A stretch of 34,924 nucleotides of DNA from Desulfocapsa sp. (GTDB lineage: Bacteria; Desulfobacterota; Desulfobulbia; Desulfobulbales; Desulfocapsaceae), in NCBI GenBank assembly GCA_013792135.1, contig VMSP01000158.1:1-34924 (forward strand), read 5' to 3'. How positions within the stretch are numbered: the first letter of the stretch is position 1; the number at the start of each line of letters is the position of its first letter. The notes below the pieces were generated by a model. That model did no database searches. It worked only from the letters and a program-made list of their open reading frames with translations, and was not told where the DNA came from. This document shows positions 1 through 8,635 of this stretch, piece by piece. The position numbers and the translations under genes are program-made.

Positions 1-27
1 ACGAACTATGACATGGTTCACATTCAA
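1..27 (-). CDS. possible 5' end of a gene running off the window
   Basis: On the minus strand a strong Shine-Dalgarno match (GGGAGGAG, positions 33-40) lies 5 nt before an in-frame TTG (27-25) that opens a frame to the window edge, reading LNVNHVIVR; a GTG two codons later is an alternative start. It would be co-directional with the thioesterase gene ending at 128. Only nine codons are visible, so no product can be proposed, and the call rests on the ribosome-binding site alone. Confidence 0.3.
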
Positions 28-127
28 AGTAACTCCTCCCTCATATTTGTAATATGAATCTTCTATCAGTTGCGGGAGGTGTTGTCCAGGATATAATGCA
101 ACTTGTCGATATTGTTTTGTAAGCGAG

Positions 128-586
128 TTAGGATAAATTCACCCTGCCTCGCAGTGGAGAGGGAAACGGGAGGAGCTGCTGGAGGCTTTGGGTGATTTCC
201 GTTGGCAAGGGGGTTAGTTTTCCTTCCCGATTGACCGAGGCATGGGTGGTGAAACCTTTGGCCAGAAGGCGTGGCTTGTTTGTCTCTTCTCCTCTTAGAA
301 TCCGATAGCTGAAGGTGCAGGAAACCTTTTTCAGTTCAGTGAGAAAGGTTTCTATGATGAGCAGATCATCATAGCGCGCAGGTGCCTTGAAGCGAATATG
401 GCATTCGGTTACCGGCAGGATGATCCCCAGTTGCTCGATTTCACGATAGGTGCAGACCCGATCACGCATGAATTCGGTCCTGCCCAGTTCAAAGTAACGA
501 AGGTAGTTGGCATTATAGACTACGGCTGCAGCGTCGGTGTCACCATAAAGGACGCGGTGCTGGCTGCGGTGGATCAGTTTATCCAT
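128..586 (-). CDS. acyl-CoA thioesterase, YbgC/FadM-like hotdog family
   Basis: Encodes a 152-residue single-domain hotdog protein of the 4-hydroxybenzoyl-CoA thioesterase/YbgC type, expected to hydrolyse acyl-CoA thioesters in the cytoplasm. The N-terminal stretch with YGDTDAAAVVYNANYLRYF holds the family's conserved aspartate-containing motif and the length is typical. The frame is open further upstream to 700, but that extension lies inside the preceding gene. The ATG at 586, with GGAG about 8 nt upstream, matches the family N-terminus. The start overlaps the end of the phosphoglycerate-mutase-like gene by 8 bp, so translational coupling is likely. The substrate is not deducible; linkage to threonine synthesis genes may be only positional. 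Confidence 0.85.
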   Translation of the reverse strand: MDKLIHRSQHRVLYGDTDAAAVVYNANYLRYFELGRTEFMRDRVCTYREIEQLGIILPVTECHIRFKAPARYDDLLIIETFLTELKKVSCTFSYRILRGEETNKPRLLAKGFTTHASVNREGKLTPLPTEITQSLQQLLPFPSPLRGRVNLS

Positions 587-1808
587 TTTTGTCTCGCTCC
601 AGGAGCTTTTCCATGAGCAATTCCCCGTTGGCCATGCCATTGTGAAGCCTTTTGTCCTCACTCTCTCCTGATTTTTCATTGAAGGGAAGGCCACATCCAT
701 GATTCATTTGCCGGGAGTCGTAGAGGATGGTGGGAACCGGGTTGTCAGTATGGGTGCGCAGGCAGAGAGGGGTGAAGTGATCCATGGTGGCAATCAAGCG
801 GAAATCCTCACCACTTTCCTGGAGCCCCTGGAAAATAGGACCAACAATCTTGTGGTCAAAGTCTTCAATGGCCTGGATCTTGTCCTGAAGCAATCCCTGA
901 TGTCCAGCCTCATCTGGTGCCTCAACATGGACAAAGACAAAGTCCTGGGAGCGCAGGCTGTTGAGTGCAGCCTGCGCCTTGCCGTCATAGTTGGTGTCGA
1001 GGTAGCCGGTGGCCCCTGGGACATTGATGATGGAAAGCCCGGCATTTACGCCTAGTCCTTTGAGCAGATCCACTGCCGAGATCAGGCTGCCACTCAGTTT
1101 GAAACGCTCGGCCAGGGTCGGCATTGTGGGTAACTTCCCTTCTCCCCAGAGCCAGATAGCGTTGGCAGGATTTTTTCCTACGGCTATTCGGTCGGCATTG
1201 ATGGGATGGGCGGCCAGGATGGCTGAGGCTTTGTCCAGAAGTGCGGCCCATTGGGGATGTTCGCGGTAACGGGCCAGGGGTGCGCTCACGTCCTTGCCGG
1301 TAAAGTCATGGGGCGGGACGGTATCCATCTGGGGGTAATTCCCCTGCACTAGAAGGATATGACGATAGCTGACCCCGGCGTAGAAATGAAAGGTGTCTGT
1401 AGCGCATCCTGCCTCGAGAGATGCAATCAGCTGGTGGGATTCGTCACTGCTGATATGGCCGGCGGAATAGTCGATCATCCGCACCTTATTATCCGCCTCG
1501 TGGGCCAGAGTGACCAGGTTGCAGCGAAAGGCGGTCTGGCCCGGGCTAAGCGTAATTCCCATGGCAGCAGCCTCGAGCGGAGCGCGACCGGTGTAATACT
1601 CTTCGGGTTTGTAGCCAAGCAGGGAGAGGTTTGCCACATCGCTTCCCGGTGGATAGCCAGCGGGAATGGTGTGAGTCAGAAACAGTTCGCCCTGGCGACA
1701 CAGGGAATCGAGAAAGGGAGTGTGTGCTGCCTCCAGAGGGGTACGGTTGTTCAGTTCGGCTATGGGCAGATCTCCCATGCCGTCGCCTACCAGAATCAGA
1801 TATTTCAT
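579..1808 (-). CDS. phosphoglycerate-mutase-like protein, proposed alternative homoserine kinase
   Basis: A 409-residue member of the alkaline-phosphatase superfamily related to archaeal-type, cofactor-independent phosphoglycerate mutase (ApgM). Visible motifs are an N-terminal metal-binding GDGMGD (about residues 8-13), PGSDVANLSLLGY with the probable nucleophile serine near residue 56, and a C-terminal HVEAPDEAGHQG region plus MDHFTPL with metal ligands. A subfamily of these proteins is annotated as proposed homoserine kinase because it sits beside homoserine dehydrogenase in bacteria lacking ThrB. Here it starts 65 bp after the homoserine dehydrogenase gene, which supports phosphorylation of homoserine in threonine synthesis. 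A glycolytic mutase role cannot be excluded from sequence. The ATG at 1808 is preferred over a TTG one codon upstream. Confidence 0.82.
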   Translation of the reverse strand: MKYLILVGDGMGDLPIAELNNRTPLEAAHTPFLDSLCRQGELFLTHTIPAGYPPGSDVANLSLLGYKPEEYYTGRAPLEAAAMGITLSPGQTAFRCNLVTLAHEADNKVRMIDYSAGHISSDESHQLIASLEAGCATDTFHFYAGVSYRHILLVQGNYPQMDTVPPHDFTGKDVSAPLARYREHPQWAALLDKASAILAAHPINADRIAVGKNPANAIWLWGEGKLPTMPTLAERFKLSGSLISAVDLLKGLGVNAGLSIINVPGATGYLDTNYDGKAQAALNSLRSQDFVFVHVEAPDEAGHQGLLQDKIQAIEDFDHKIVGPIFQGLQESGEDFRLIATMDHFTPLCLRTHTDNPVPTILYDSRQMNHGCGLPFNEKSGESEDKRLHNGMANGELLMEKLLERDKNG

Positions 1809-1873
1809 CAAAAAAAGCCTTGGTCTGAATTTGCGGTTGTGCTGTCAGGGGTACGGAATGGCATTCATTATTT

Positions 1874-3175
1874 TTAATCTGCGAGAAAGCGGATTTTGAC
1901 CGTTGGCTCGGGGCAAAGCTCCAGGGCATCAATCTCGGCCAAGGCCTTTTGCACGGATGCCTCAGAAGCCTCATGCGTATAAAGCACGATGCTGACCGGT
2001 TCATTCTGTTGGCGACTCTTTTGGATAACGGATTTAATTGAGATGGTATGTTTGCCGAAGATGCCGGAGATGGTGGACAGAGCCCCTGGCTTATCCAGAG
2101 CGGTGATCCGGAAATAATAGGGGCAGACGAGCTCGGTCATGGGGGTAATGGTGGGGAGGCCTATATGCTCGGGTAGATAAGAAAGGGCCGGCACCCGGTT
2201 GATTGAACCATGGAGAATATTTCTGCCGATATCAACAACGTCCGCTGCCACGGCGCTGCCCGTTGGCATCTTGCCGGCTCCCTTCCCGTAGAGCAAAACA
2301 TCGCCCACGGTGTCGCCAGTGAAATTGATGGCATTATAGGCCCCGTTGATATTGGCCAGCATGTGCGATTCCGGCACCAGGGTTGGGTGCACTCGAGCCT
2401 CCATGTGGTCGCCGTGGTGACGACTGATAGCCAGAAGCTTGATTCGGCAGCCGAACTCCCTGGCAAATTCGATGTCAATGGGTTGAATATTGCTGATCCC
2501 CTCGGTGTTGATGTCTTTGAGTTGGACATGTTTGCCGTAGGCGATGGTCATGAGGATGGCCAGTTTATGGGCGGTATCAATGCCCTCGATGTCGTAGGTA
2601 GGATCTGCCTCGGCAAATCCCAAGGCCTGGGCCTCTTTCAGTACCTCGTCAAAGGGTGTGCCGTGATCGGTCATTTTGGTGAGGATGTAGTTGGCTGTGC
2701 CGTTCATGATACCCATGATGGAGAGGATCCGGTTGGCGACCAGCCCTTCCTTCAGAGCCTTGATCACCGGGATGCCGCCGCCGACGCTGGCCTCAAATCC
2801 GACTTCGACGTTGTTTTGCACCGCCGCTTCAAAGATCTCTTTGCCATGGATGGAGAGCAAGGCTTTGTTGGCGGTGACCACATGCTTTCCGTGTCTGATC
2901 GCCTCCAGGAGAAAGGTTCTGGCCGGTTCAATGCCGCCGATAAGCTCAACCACGATATCAATGTCCGGGTCATTAAAGATATCTCCGACATCTTTGGACA
3001 GAGTTGTTTCCTGGAAGGGCTCAGGGAGCTTGTCGAGGTTGATGTCTACCACTCGGGAAAGAACGACCCTGGTGCCAATCTTGCGCATGAGGCGCTCGTT
3101 CTGCTCGAAAAGGGTCTGGGCCAGACCGCTGCCCACAGTGCCAAAGCCAATAAGGCCCACTTTGATAACTTTCAT
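1874..3175 (-). CDS. hom: homoserine dehydrogenase
   Basis: A 433-residue homoserine dehydrogenase, which reduces aspartate semialdehyde to homoserine with NAD(P)H at the branch to threonine and methionine. The N-terminus has the Rossmann motif GLIGFGTVGSG (about residues 7-17). The central catalytic domain includes GGIEPAR, ANKALLS, GGGIPVIKAL and the NGTANYILTKM stretch. The C-terminal ~75 residues (from about YYFRITALDKPGALS) form an ACT domain, the usual site of threonine feedback inhibition. Length is normal for the ACT-containing form. It is the first gene of a minus-strand cluster continuing into the proposed homoserine kinase and a thioesterase. The ATG at 3175 precedes the motif at the expected distance. 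Confidence 0.97.
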   Translation of the reverse strand: MKVIKVGLIGFGTVGSGLAQTLFEQNERLMRKIGTRVVLSRVVDINLDKLPEPFQETTLSKDVGDIFNDPDIDIVVELIGGIEPARTFLLEAIRHGKHVVTANKALLSIHGKEIFEAAVQNNVEVGFEASVGGGIPVIKALKEGLVANRILSIMGIMNGTANYILTKMTDHGTPFDEVLKEAQALGFAEADPTYDIEGIDTAHKLAILMTIAYGKHVQLKDINTEGISNIQPIDIEFAREFGCRIKLLAISRHHGDHMEARVHPTLVPESHMLANINGAYNAINFTGDTVGDVLLYGKGAGKMPTGSAVAADVVDIGRNILHGSINRVPALSYLPEHIGLPTITPMTELVCPYYFRITALDKPGALSTISGIFGKHTISIKSVIQKSRQQNEPVSIVLYTHEASEASVQKALAEIDALELCPEPTVKIRFLAD

Positions 3176-3275
3176 GATTTTTTATGCGTAGTGTTTTATT
3201 GAAGATAAGAAACAGAAGTAGAGAAAAAGGAAGAGAAAAATAGAGAAAGATGATTCTTCCTGTTACTCTTTAGAT

Positions 3276-3418
3276 AGTGCCTGTCTATAAATGGTCTTTT
3301 GGTCCGATCTCTGCGTCATGCTCAAAAAATAATGCTTGGAATATCATTTAGATGCCTGCGCTTATTTTTTTCGCAGTCCATGATATCGAACAAACATCCT
3401 TATTTCTGGACAGGCACT
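3276..3418. mobile_element. 143-bp MITE-like element with terminal inverted repeats
   Basis: Part of the 462-bp gap between hom and adk. The ends are inverted copies: the left end reads AGTGCCTGTCTATAAAT and the right end, reverse-complemented, AGTGCCTGTCCAGAAAT (15 of 17 identical). Both outer flanks carry AGAT (3272-3275 and 3419-3422), a possible 4-bp target duplication; alternatively the boundaries fall one base inward with a TA duplication. There is no coding capacity, so mobilisation would need a transposase in trans. The family is not assigned. The rest of the gap is AT-rich and should hold the divergent promoters of hom and adk, which I could not place. Confidence 0.65.
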
Positions 3419-3637
3419 AGATAGCTGAGGTGAAAATAACCGCTTTCCGAATGAAAGTCAAAAAAGAAGAACAGATATTTTGCTGGCCTCAATTTCTTTT
3501 TTAGTTTATACTTTTTTGGTTATTTTAAGTGAATGCACATATGGCGTTTGGGGTATGTGTTCTTGATTATAGGAAATTATATCAGGCGGTTTTTGAAAAA
3601 ATCGTAAAATAAAAAACACTGGATGAAGGAGAACGGT

Positions 3638-4318
3638 ATGGCGGTAAATATTCTGGCTTTCGGGCCAAACGGAAGTGGCAAAGGTACTCAGGGCGCTATT
3701 GTTAAGGATAAATATGGTTGTAATCATATTGAATCCGGTGCTATTTTTCGTGAGCATATCAAGGGCGGTACTGAGCTTGGTAAGAAGGCCAAAGAATATA
3801 TTGACCGCGGCGACCTGGTACCCGATGAGATCACCATCCCCATGGTTCTCGAGACCCTTGCAAAATCCAAGGAACAAGGATGGCTGCTTGATGGCTTCCC
3901 ACGTTCTCTGGCCCAGGCTGAGGCGCTGGATAAGGCCTTGAAAGAGGCCGGAATGGCCCTTGATTATGTGATTGAGATTGAGCTTGACCGTCAGATTGCC
4001 AAAGAGCGGATCATGGGTCGCCGTCTGTGTGCCAATGATAATAACCATCCTAATCATATTGCCTTTGAGGCCATTAAACCGGTTGAAAAAGATGGCAAAC
4101 TGGTATGCCGTGTCTGCGGTGGCGAGCTGAGTGCCCGTGCTGATGATCAGGACGAGACGGCAATCGGTAAACGTCATGATATCTATTATGACACCAAGAC
4201 CGGCACCATGGCAGCGGTTAATTATTTCAAGAAGGCAGGTGGCGCCAAGGTGATTACCGTTGATGGTTCCATCTCCATCAAGGATGTGACTGCCGCGATC
4301 ATGAGCCAGCTCAATTGA
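3638..4318 (+). CDS. adk: adenylate kinase with metal-binding lid
   Basis: A 226-residue adenylate kinase (ATP + AMP = 2 ADP). The P-loop is GPNGSGKGT (residues 9-17), slightly divergent from the common GAPGAGKGT. The AMP-binding part includes SGAIFREH and LLDGFPRS, and the GRRLC region starts the lid. The long lid holds C131, H137, C157 and C160, a Cys-X5-His-X19-Cys-X2-Cys arrangement. This recalls the Cys-X5-His-X15-Cys-X2-Cys zinc/cobalt/iron site reported for Desulfovibrio adenylate kinase, from which I infer a structural metal here. An in-frame ATG at 3623 lies before the Shine-Dalgarno AAGGAGA (3626-3632), so the start is the ATG at 3638, 5 nt after it. The gene appears monocistronic, followed by a strong terminator. 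Confidence 0.95.
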   Translation: MAVNILAFGPNGSGKGTQGAIVKDKYGCNHIESGAIFREHIKGGTELGKKAKEYIDRGDLVPDEITIPMVLETLAKSKEQGWLLDGFPRSLAQAEALDKALKEAGMALDYVIEIELDRQIAKERIMGRRLCANDNNHPNHIAFEAIKPVEKDGKLVCRVCGGELSARADDQDETAIGKRHDIYYDTKTGTMAAVNYFKKAGGAKVITVDGSISIKDVTAAIMSQLN

Positions 4319-4388
4319 TGGTGATTTTAACGGTGTTCCTGAGTTTGTCTGTCTGATTTTTCAGGGGTTCCGGTAGTATTTATTTTTT

Positions 4389-4430
4389 GGGACATGTCGG
4401 TACCTGTGACCGGCATGTCCCTTTTTTTTT
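4389..4430 (+). terminator. rho-independent terminator after adk
   Basis: A 12-base arm GGGACATGTCGG (4389-4400) pairs with CCGGCATGTCCC (4410-4421) around a short loop, with a couple of internal mismatches, followed directly by nine T residues (4422-4430). It lies 70 bp after the adk stop, in the right orientation. Confidence 0.92.
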
Positions 4431-4569
4431 GCCTTTTTGTGCAGGATATCTTAGAGTCGTTTTCCATACGGTTTACTCACTTCAAACTATAGTAACTGAA
4501 GGCAAGGATTGAAAACAGTGTTTTTCACTCCTTTTACATCCGTTTTCTGATTTCTCTTATCTGATCATA

Positions 4570-5169
4570 ATGCAACAGGTTATTCTCACATCATTAAAAA
4601 ACTCGATCCTTGCCCAGGAATCTTTTGCCCAGACCCAGGGTGAGGTCATTATTGCCCTTGTTCAGCAGATGGTGATGACCATTCGTCGGGGGGGGAAGAT
4701 TCTCCTCTTTGGCAATGGCGGTAGTGCGGCTGATGCTCAACATATGGCCGCCGAGTTTGTCAATCGTTTCTTGATCAATCGTCGGCCCATGGCGGCCCTG
4801 GCACTCACCACCGACAGCTCGGTGCTCACTTCCATTGCCAATGATTTCTCCTTTGATGAGATCTTTGTCAAACAGGTGCAGGCCCTGGGAAAGCCGGAAG
4901 ATCTGGCTCTGGGTATTTCCACCAGCGGCGGTTCGGTCAATGTGCTCAAGGCTATGGAGGTTGCCCGCGAGATCGGGATGGTGACTGCGGCGCTCACCGG
5001 TGGACTGGCAGGTGATGGCGGGGCAGTGGGCCGGGCAGCTGATTTTGTCTTGAACGTGCCTTCTGATAAGACTCCGCATATTCAGGAGACCCATCTCTGG
5101 GTGGAACATCTCCTCTGTGAGCTGGTCGAGAAGGAGATCTTTGGTGATGATGCCCGAAAAGATGCCTGA
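4570..5169 (+). CDS. gmhA: phosphoheptose isomerase (SIS domain)
   Basis: A 199-residue SIS-domain protein matching GmhA, which converts sedoheptulose 7-phosphate to D-glycero-D-manno-heptose 7-phosphate, the first step of LPS-core heptose synthesis. Visible signatures are the sugar-phosphate-binding GNGGSAADAQHMAAEF (about residues 48-63), SIANDFSFDEIF, the second SIS motif ISTSGGSVNVLKA (about 116-128) and the C-terminal HIQETHLWVEHLLCELVE helix with histidines and glutamates seen in GmhA active sites. Length is normal. The ATG has no strong ribosome-binding site but matches the family N-terminus. Its 3' end overlaps the next gene by 23 bp. Confidence 0.93.
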   Translation: MQQVILTSLKNSILAQESFAQTQGEVIIALVQQMVMTIRRGGKILLFGNGGSAADAQHMAAEFVNRFLINRRPMAALALTTDSSVLTSIANDFSFDEIFVKQVQALGKPEDLALGISTSGGSVNVLKAMEVAREIGMVTAALTGGLAGDGGAVGRAADFVLNVPSDKTPHIQETHLWVEHLLCELVEKEIFGDDARKDA

Positions 5170-6112
5170 GCCCCTCGATTTCAGCGGACTGCGCACCTAT
5201 TCCCTGCATGGACGGCCTTCCAAGGTGACCGTAGAGAACTTTGCCCGGCCCATCCCGGCCGGCAGTACAGTGCGAGCCCTTATGGAGTCCCTGCCTGATC
5301 AGTTGCTGGGCCGTGATTTTCCTGAACTGGTACGGCGTCTGGCCGCAGTCCATCGTGGCGGACATCCGCTTCTGGTGGGGATGGGGGCTCATGTAATCAA
5401 GGTGGGTTTGAATCCTCTGCTCATTGATCTGATGGAACGCTCCATCATTTCCGGCATTGCCATGAACGGGGCCTGCATTATTCATGATGCCGAGATCGCC
5501 ATGGCCGGTTTTACCTCTGAGGAGGTGGGGAACGTCTTGGGGAACGGGACCTTTGGTGCCGCCCGTGAGACGGGTGACGTGCTCAATGGTGCTATTAACC
5601 AGGGTGCCAAAGAGGGAGTGGGCATGGGTGCTGCCGTGGGTGCTGCTCTTGTTGCCGGAAAATTTCCCCATAATGATAAAAGTCTACTGGCCACCGCCTC
5701 TCGTCTGGGAATCCCGGTCACAGTTCATGTGGCGGTGGGGACGGATATTATTCACATACACCCTTCGGCCTCTGGTGAGGCGATAGGTGCGACCTCCCAT
5801 CTTGATTTTCGGATATTCTGTGCCCAGGTGGCCAAGTTGCAAGGTGGAGCCTATCTGAATATCGGTTCGGCGGTTCTTTTGCCGGAAGTTTTTTTAAAGG
5901 CGTTGACGGTGGTTAGAAATCTTGGCCACCGGGTGGATGATTTTACCACCGCAAATTTTGATTTCATGAAACAGTACCGGCCCCTGGCTAATGTGGTGAA
6001 CAGGCCGACGGCTGGCGGGGGGCGTGGCTACCATGTGACGGGACATCATGAATTGATGATCCCTCTACTGGTTGCCTGCCTGCTTGATGAATTAGGATCC
6101 GTAACGAAGTAA
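5147..6112 (+). CDS. conserved protein of unknown function, coupled to gmhA
   Basis: A 321-residue soluble protein that I do not firmly recognise. It is rich in glycine and histidine, with a GMGAHVIKVGLNP stretch near residue 75, IAMNGACIIHDAEIAMAG, FGAARETG, TVHVAVGTDIIHIHP, and a C-terminal GGRGYHVTGHHELMIPLL. The overall look is a Rossmann-like enzyme; a distant link to the deoxyhypusine-synthase fold is only a guess. The start is placed at the ATG at 5147, 9 nt after AAGGAGA (5131-5137), within the end of gmhA; ATGs at 5150 and 5162 are alternatives. The 23-bp overlap implies translational coupling, so a role in heptose or nucleotide-sugar metabolism is a reasonable inference but unproven. 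Confidence 0.8.
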   Translation: MMPEKMPEPLDFSGLRTYSLHGRPSKVTVENFARPIPAGSTVRALMESLPDQLLGRDFPELVRRLAAVHRGGHPLLVGMGAHVIKVGLNPLLIDLMERSIISGIAMNGACIIHDAEIAMAGFTSEEVGNVLGNGTFGAARETGDVLNGAINQGAKEGVGMGAAVGAALVAGKFPHNDKSLLATASRLGIPVTVHVAVGTDIIHIHPSASGEAIGATSHLDFRIFCAQVAKLQGGAYLNIGSAVLLPEVFLKALTVVRNLGHRVDDFTTANFDFMKQYRPLANVVNRPTAGGGRGYHVTGHHELMIPLLVACLLDELGSVTK

Positions 6113-6256
6113 CCATTGCATCTCTGAGTGTTTCGTTACACGAGGCCATGGACGGTCTAGTGTCGTTCTTTCCAGGATGGATGACGAACGATCGGCTCTT
6201 TCTTCCGGTCACGACGGTTTAGAGAAAAACATTCAAACGTATCTTGCGTGTCTAAT

Positions 6257-7822
6257 ATGGAACAACAAGTAAAGAATATAAAACCTGGAAAGGTCTATCT
6301 CGTAGGAGCCGGTCCCGGCGATCCCGGACTTATTACCCTGCGTGGTAAATATCTGCTGGAGCGGGCCGAGGTCCTTGTCTATGATTATCTGGCAAGCCCC
6401 AAGCTGTTGAAGTATGTGCCTAAAGGTGCCACATTCATCTATGCCGGGAAAAAGGGCGGAACCAAGCATACCCATACTCAGGAAGAAATCAACCAGATGC
6501 TGGTTGATTGGTCCCTTGCCGGTAAGACTGTGGTTCGGCTTAAGGGTGGTGACCCTTTTATCTTCGGTCGAGGTGGTGAAGAGCTGGAAGAACTGGTCAA
6601 GGCCGGAGTTCCTTTTGAAGTTGTGCCCGGGGTGACATCGGCTACAGCGGCAGCTACCTACGCCGGGATTCCCATCACCCATCGGGGTTATACAGCCTCA
6701 GTATCTTTTATCACCGGCCATGAAGAACCCGGTAAAGAGAACTCCAATATTGACTGGTCCAAGCTGTCCACGGGTGCTGGGACTTTGGTTATCTATATGG
6801 GGATCAAAAATCTGCCCATTATTGTCGACAATTTGATTAAGAACGGTCGCGATTCCAAGACACCGGTGGCGGTTGTGCGCTGGGCTTCAACGCCGGAACA
6901 GCATACGGTGGTGGCTACTCTGGAGACCATTGTAGGCCGAGTGGAGGAAGAGGGGATCAAGCCTCCGGCCCTGATTATTGTGGGCGAGGTTGTGACCTTG
7001 CGTGACACCTTGGACTGGTTTGAAAAAAGACCTCTATTCGGGAAACGGATTGCCGTGACCAGGACGCGTGAGCAGGCTTCGGAGCTCGTGGCTGCTTTGG
7101 AGGGATATGGGGCCGACTGTCTTGAATATCCGACCATTCAGGTGGAGCCTCTCGATTCGTATGCTGTGCTCGATGAAGAGCTGGAGCGTCTGAACGAGTA
7201 TCACTGGATCCTTTTTTCATCCATCAATGCCGTGCAATATTTTTTTGATCGCTTGTACGCGAAAGGGCTCGATGCTCGGAACCTGAAAGGGCCGGATGTG
7301 GCGGCAGTGGGGAAGGCAACTGCCGACTTCTTGCTGCGATATGGCATTGTCGCTGATCTGATTCCTGCCGTTTATACTGCTGAGGGGCTGGCAGAGAGTC
7401 TTCTCGATTTTGGGGTTGAAGGACGCAATATTCTGATTCCGAGGGCGGTAAAGGCTCGTGAGTTTCTTCCCGAGACATTGCGTGGGGCTGGCGCTCAGGT
7501 AACGGTGGCGCCTGTTTATCAGAATGTCCCGCCTCAAGGATGTAAGGAGGAGTTACGAGCTGAGCTGGAAGGCGGAAAAATTGATATGATTACTTTTACC
7601 AGTTCTTCCACCGTCACTCATTTTCTTACCATGGTTGATGCTGCCAGTCAGGAAGAGCTTACGGGACTACTGCACGGGGTTAAGATTGCAGCCATCGGAC
7701 CTGTTACTGCCAAGACTATAACCGACAATGGTCTGACTGTTGATGTGCAGCCGGAAACATTTACCATCCCTGATCTGGTCAATGCCATTGTCCAGTCTTA
7801 TGCGAAAAGTGAGCAGGAATAG
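6257..7822 (+). CDS. cobA-hemD: uroporphyrinogen-III C-methyltransferase / uroporphyrinogen-III synthase fusion
   Basis: A 521-residue bifunctional tetrapyrrole enzyme. Residues ~10-250 are a SUMT/CobA methyltransferase: [18 protein letters not shown] at the N-terminus, [17 protein letters not shown], and [22 protein letters not shown]. It should transfer two methyl groups from S-adenosylmethionine to give precorrin-2. Residues ~260-515 are a HemD uroporphyrinogen-III synthase domain, with [28 protein letters not shown] and [12 protein letters not shown]. This fusion is common in Desulfobacterota and clostridia and feeds siroheme (sulfite reductase), heme and cobalamin. A GTG at 6248 is a possible longer start; neither start has a clear ribosome-binding site. 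It converges on the next gene across a shared terminator. Confidence 0.95.
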   Translation: MEQQVKNIKPGKVYLVGAGPGDPGLITLRGKYLLERAEVLVYDYLASPKLLKYVPKGATFIYAGKKGGTKHTHTQEEINQMLVDWSLAGKTVVRLKGGDPFIFGRGGEELEELVKAGVPFEVVPGVTSATAAATYAGIPITHRGYTASVSFITGHEEPGKENSNIDWSKLSTGAGTLVIYMGIKNLPIIVDNLIKNGRDSKTPVAVVRWASTPEQHTVVATLETIVGRVEEEGIKPPALIIVGEVVTLRDTLDWFEKRPLFGKRIAVTRTREQASELVAALEGYGADCLEYPTIQVEPLDSYAVLDEELERLNEYHWILFSSINAVQYFFDRLYAKGLDARNLKGPDVAAVGKATADFLLRYGIVADLIPAVYTAEGLAESLLDFGVEGRNILIPRAVKAREFLPETLRGAGAQVTVAPVYQNVPPQGCKEELRAELEGGKIDMITFTSSSTVTHFLTMVDAASQEELTGLLHGVKIAAIGPVTAKTITDNGLTVDVQPETFTIPDLVNAIVQSYAKSEQE

Positions 7823-7849
7823 GACAACGATTCCCCCTTCCCCTACCCG

Positions 7850-7901
7850 AAGAAAGAAAGTTTTCAAGACTCTTTTTCAAGAGTCCTTTTATTTCTTTCT
7901 T
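7850..7901. terminator. bidirectional terminator between convergent genes
   Basis: Nested inverted repeats: the inner stem GACTCTT (7868-7874) pairs with AAGAGTC (7879-7885) around a TTTC loop, and AAGAAAGAAA on the left is mirrored by TTTCTTTCTT on the right. This gives A-tracts and T-tracts on both sides, able to stop transcription from either direction. It overlaps the last codons of the minus-strand gene ending at 7889. Confidence 0.75.
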
Positions 7902-8518
7902 GTACTATGGCTTGTGCTCTGAATCTGGGGCAGGATGTCAAATTGCAGGACTCCCTGTTGGGTGTGGATGCCCACAATATTCATATTGATATTGATTGTC
8001 TTGCCACTGGTTTCGGCAATGAGGGGTTCCATCTGATTCATCTTCACCGGGAATTCACGGTTGTTCAGGAAGGCAAGGAGCAGGGCGTCAATGTCGCCCT
8101 GGGCGGCGGTGGATGATGCCTTCAGGTCGCTGATCACCGGTTTGACATAGAGCATCTGTCTGGTGGGGTCAAAGCGCAGGACCGCGTTGCACTGGAGGCC
8201 CAGTTGGAGAGAACCGACCTTGAGTTTGATGACATGTCCGCCAATCTCAGTATTGAGGTGCATGTCATCTCCATGGAGGGCGATACGGCAGGAAATCCCT
8301 TGGTCGTGTATCTGGAGGTTGCTGATCTTGACAATGGTGATGGACCCGCTCAAGGTGCTGGATTCGGTGTCGACCGAAATCGGCAGGGATTTATCCAGGG
8401 CCTGACTCAGAACGCTGTCCGGGACGGTGAGGGTTATCATCTTATTGGCTGCGGCAGAGAGGTGGTCTGGCAGCAGAAGGTTGAGCAGAAGCAGGATGCA
8501 GAAGGCAGAACGAATCAT
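7889..8518 (-). CDS. exported protein of unknown function
   Basis: A 209-residue protein with a clear signal peptide: IRSAFCILLLLNLLLPDHLSAAA, with a probable signal peptidase I site near residue 23-24 and no lipobox cysteine. The mature part alternates hydrophobic residues typical of beta strands (ITLTVPDSVLSQAL, GSITIVKISNLQI, GHVIKLKVGSLQLGLQCNAVL). A possible distant similarity to the DUF1439/YceB lipid-binding-like family is suggested by this pattern but is not established. AAGGAG 7 nt before the ATG supports the start. Probably periplasmic; function not inferred. Confidence 0.75.
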   Translation of the reverse strand: MIRSAFCILLLLNLLLPDHLSAAANKMITLTVPDSVLSQALDKSLPISVDTESSTLSGSITIVKISNLQIHDQGISCRIALHGDDMHLNTEIGGHVIKLKVGSLQLGLQCNAVLRFDPTRQMLYVKPVISDLKASSTAAQGDIDALLLAFLNNREFPVKMNQMEPLIAETSGKTININMNIVGIHTQQGVLQFDILPQIQSTSHSTRKK

Positions 8519-8635
8519 GGTAAGGCTCCTTGTTGATGAGGGGTGCTGTGGTGGTATCGAGATTTCTTAAGCCATTGTAATAAAATAAGGTGTTATTTGC
8601 ATGGTGAAACCACGAAATAATCAGAAAAATAGAGG

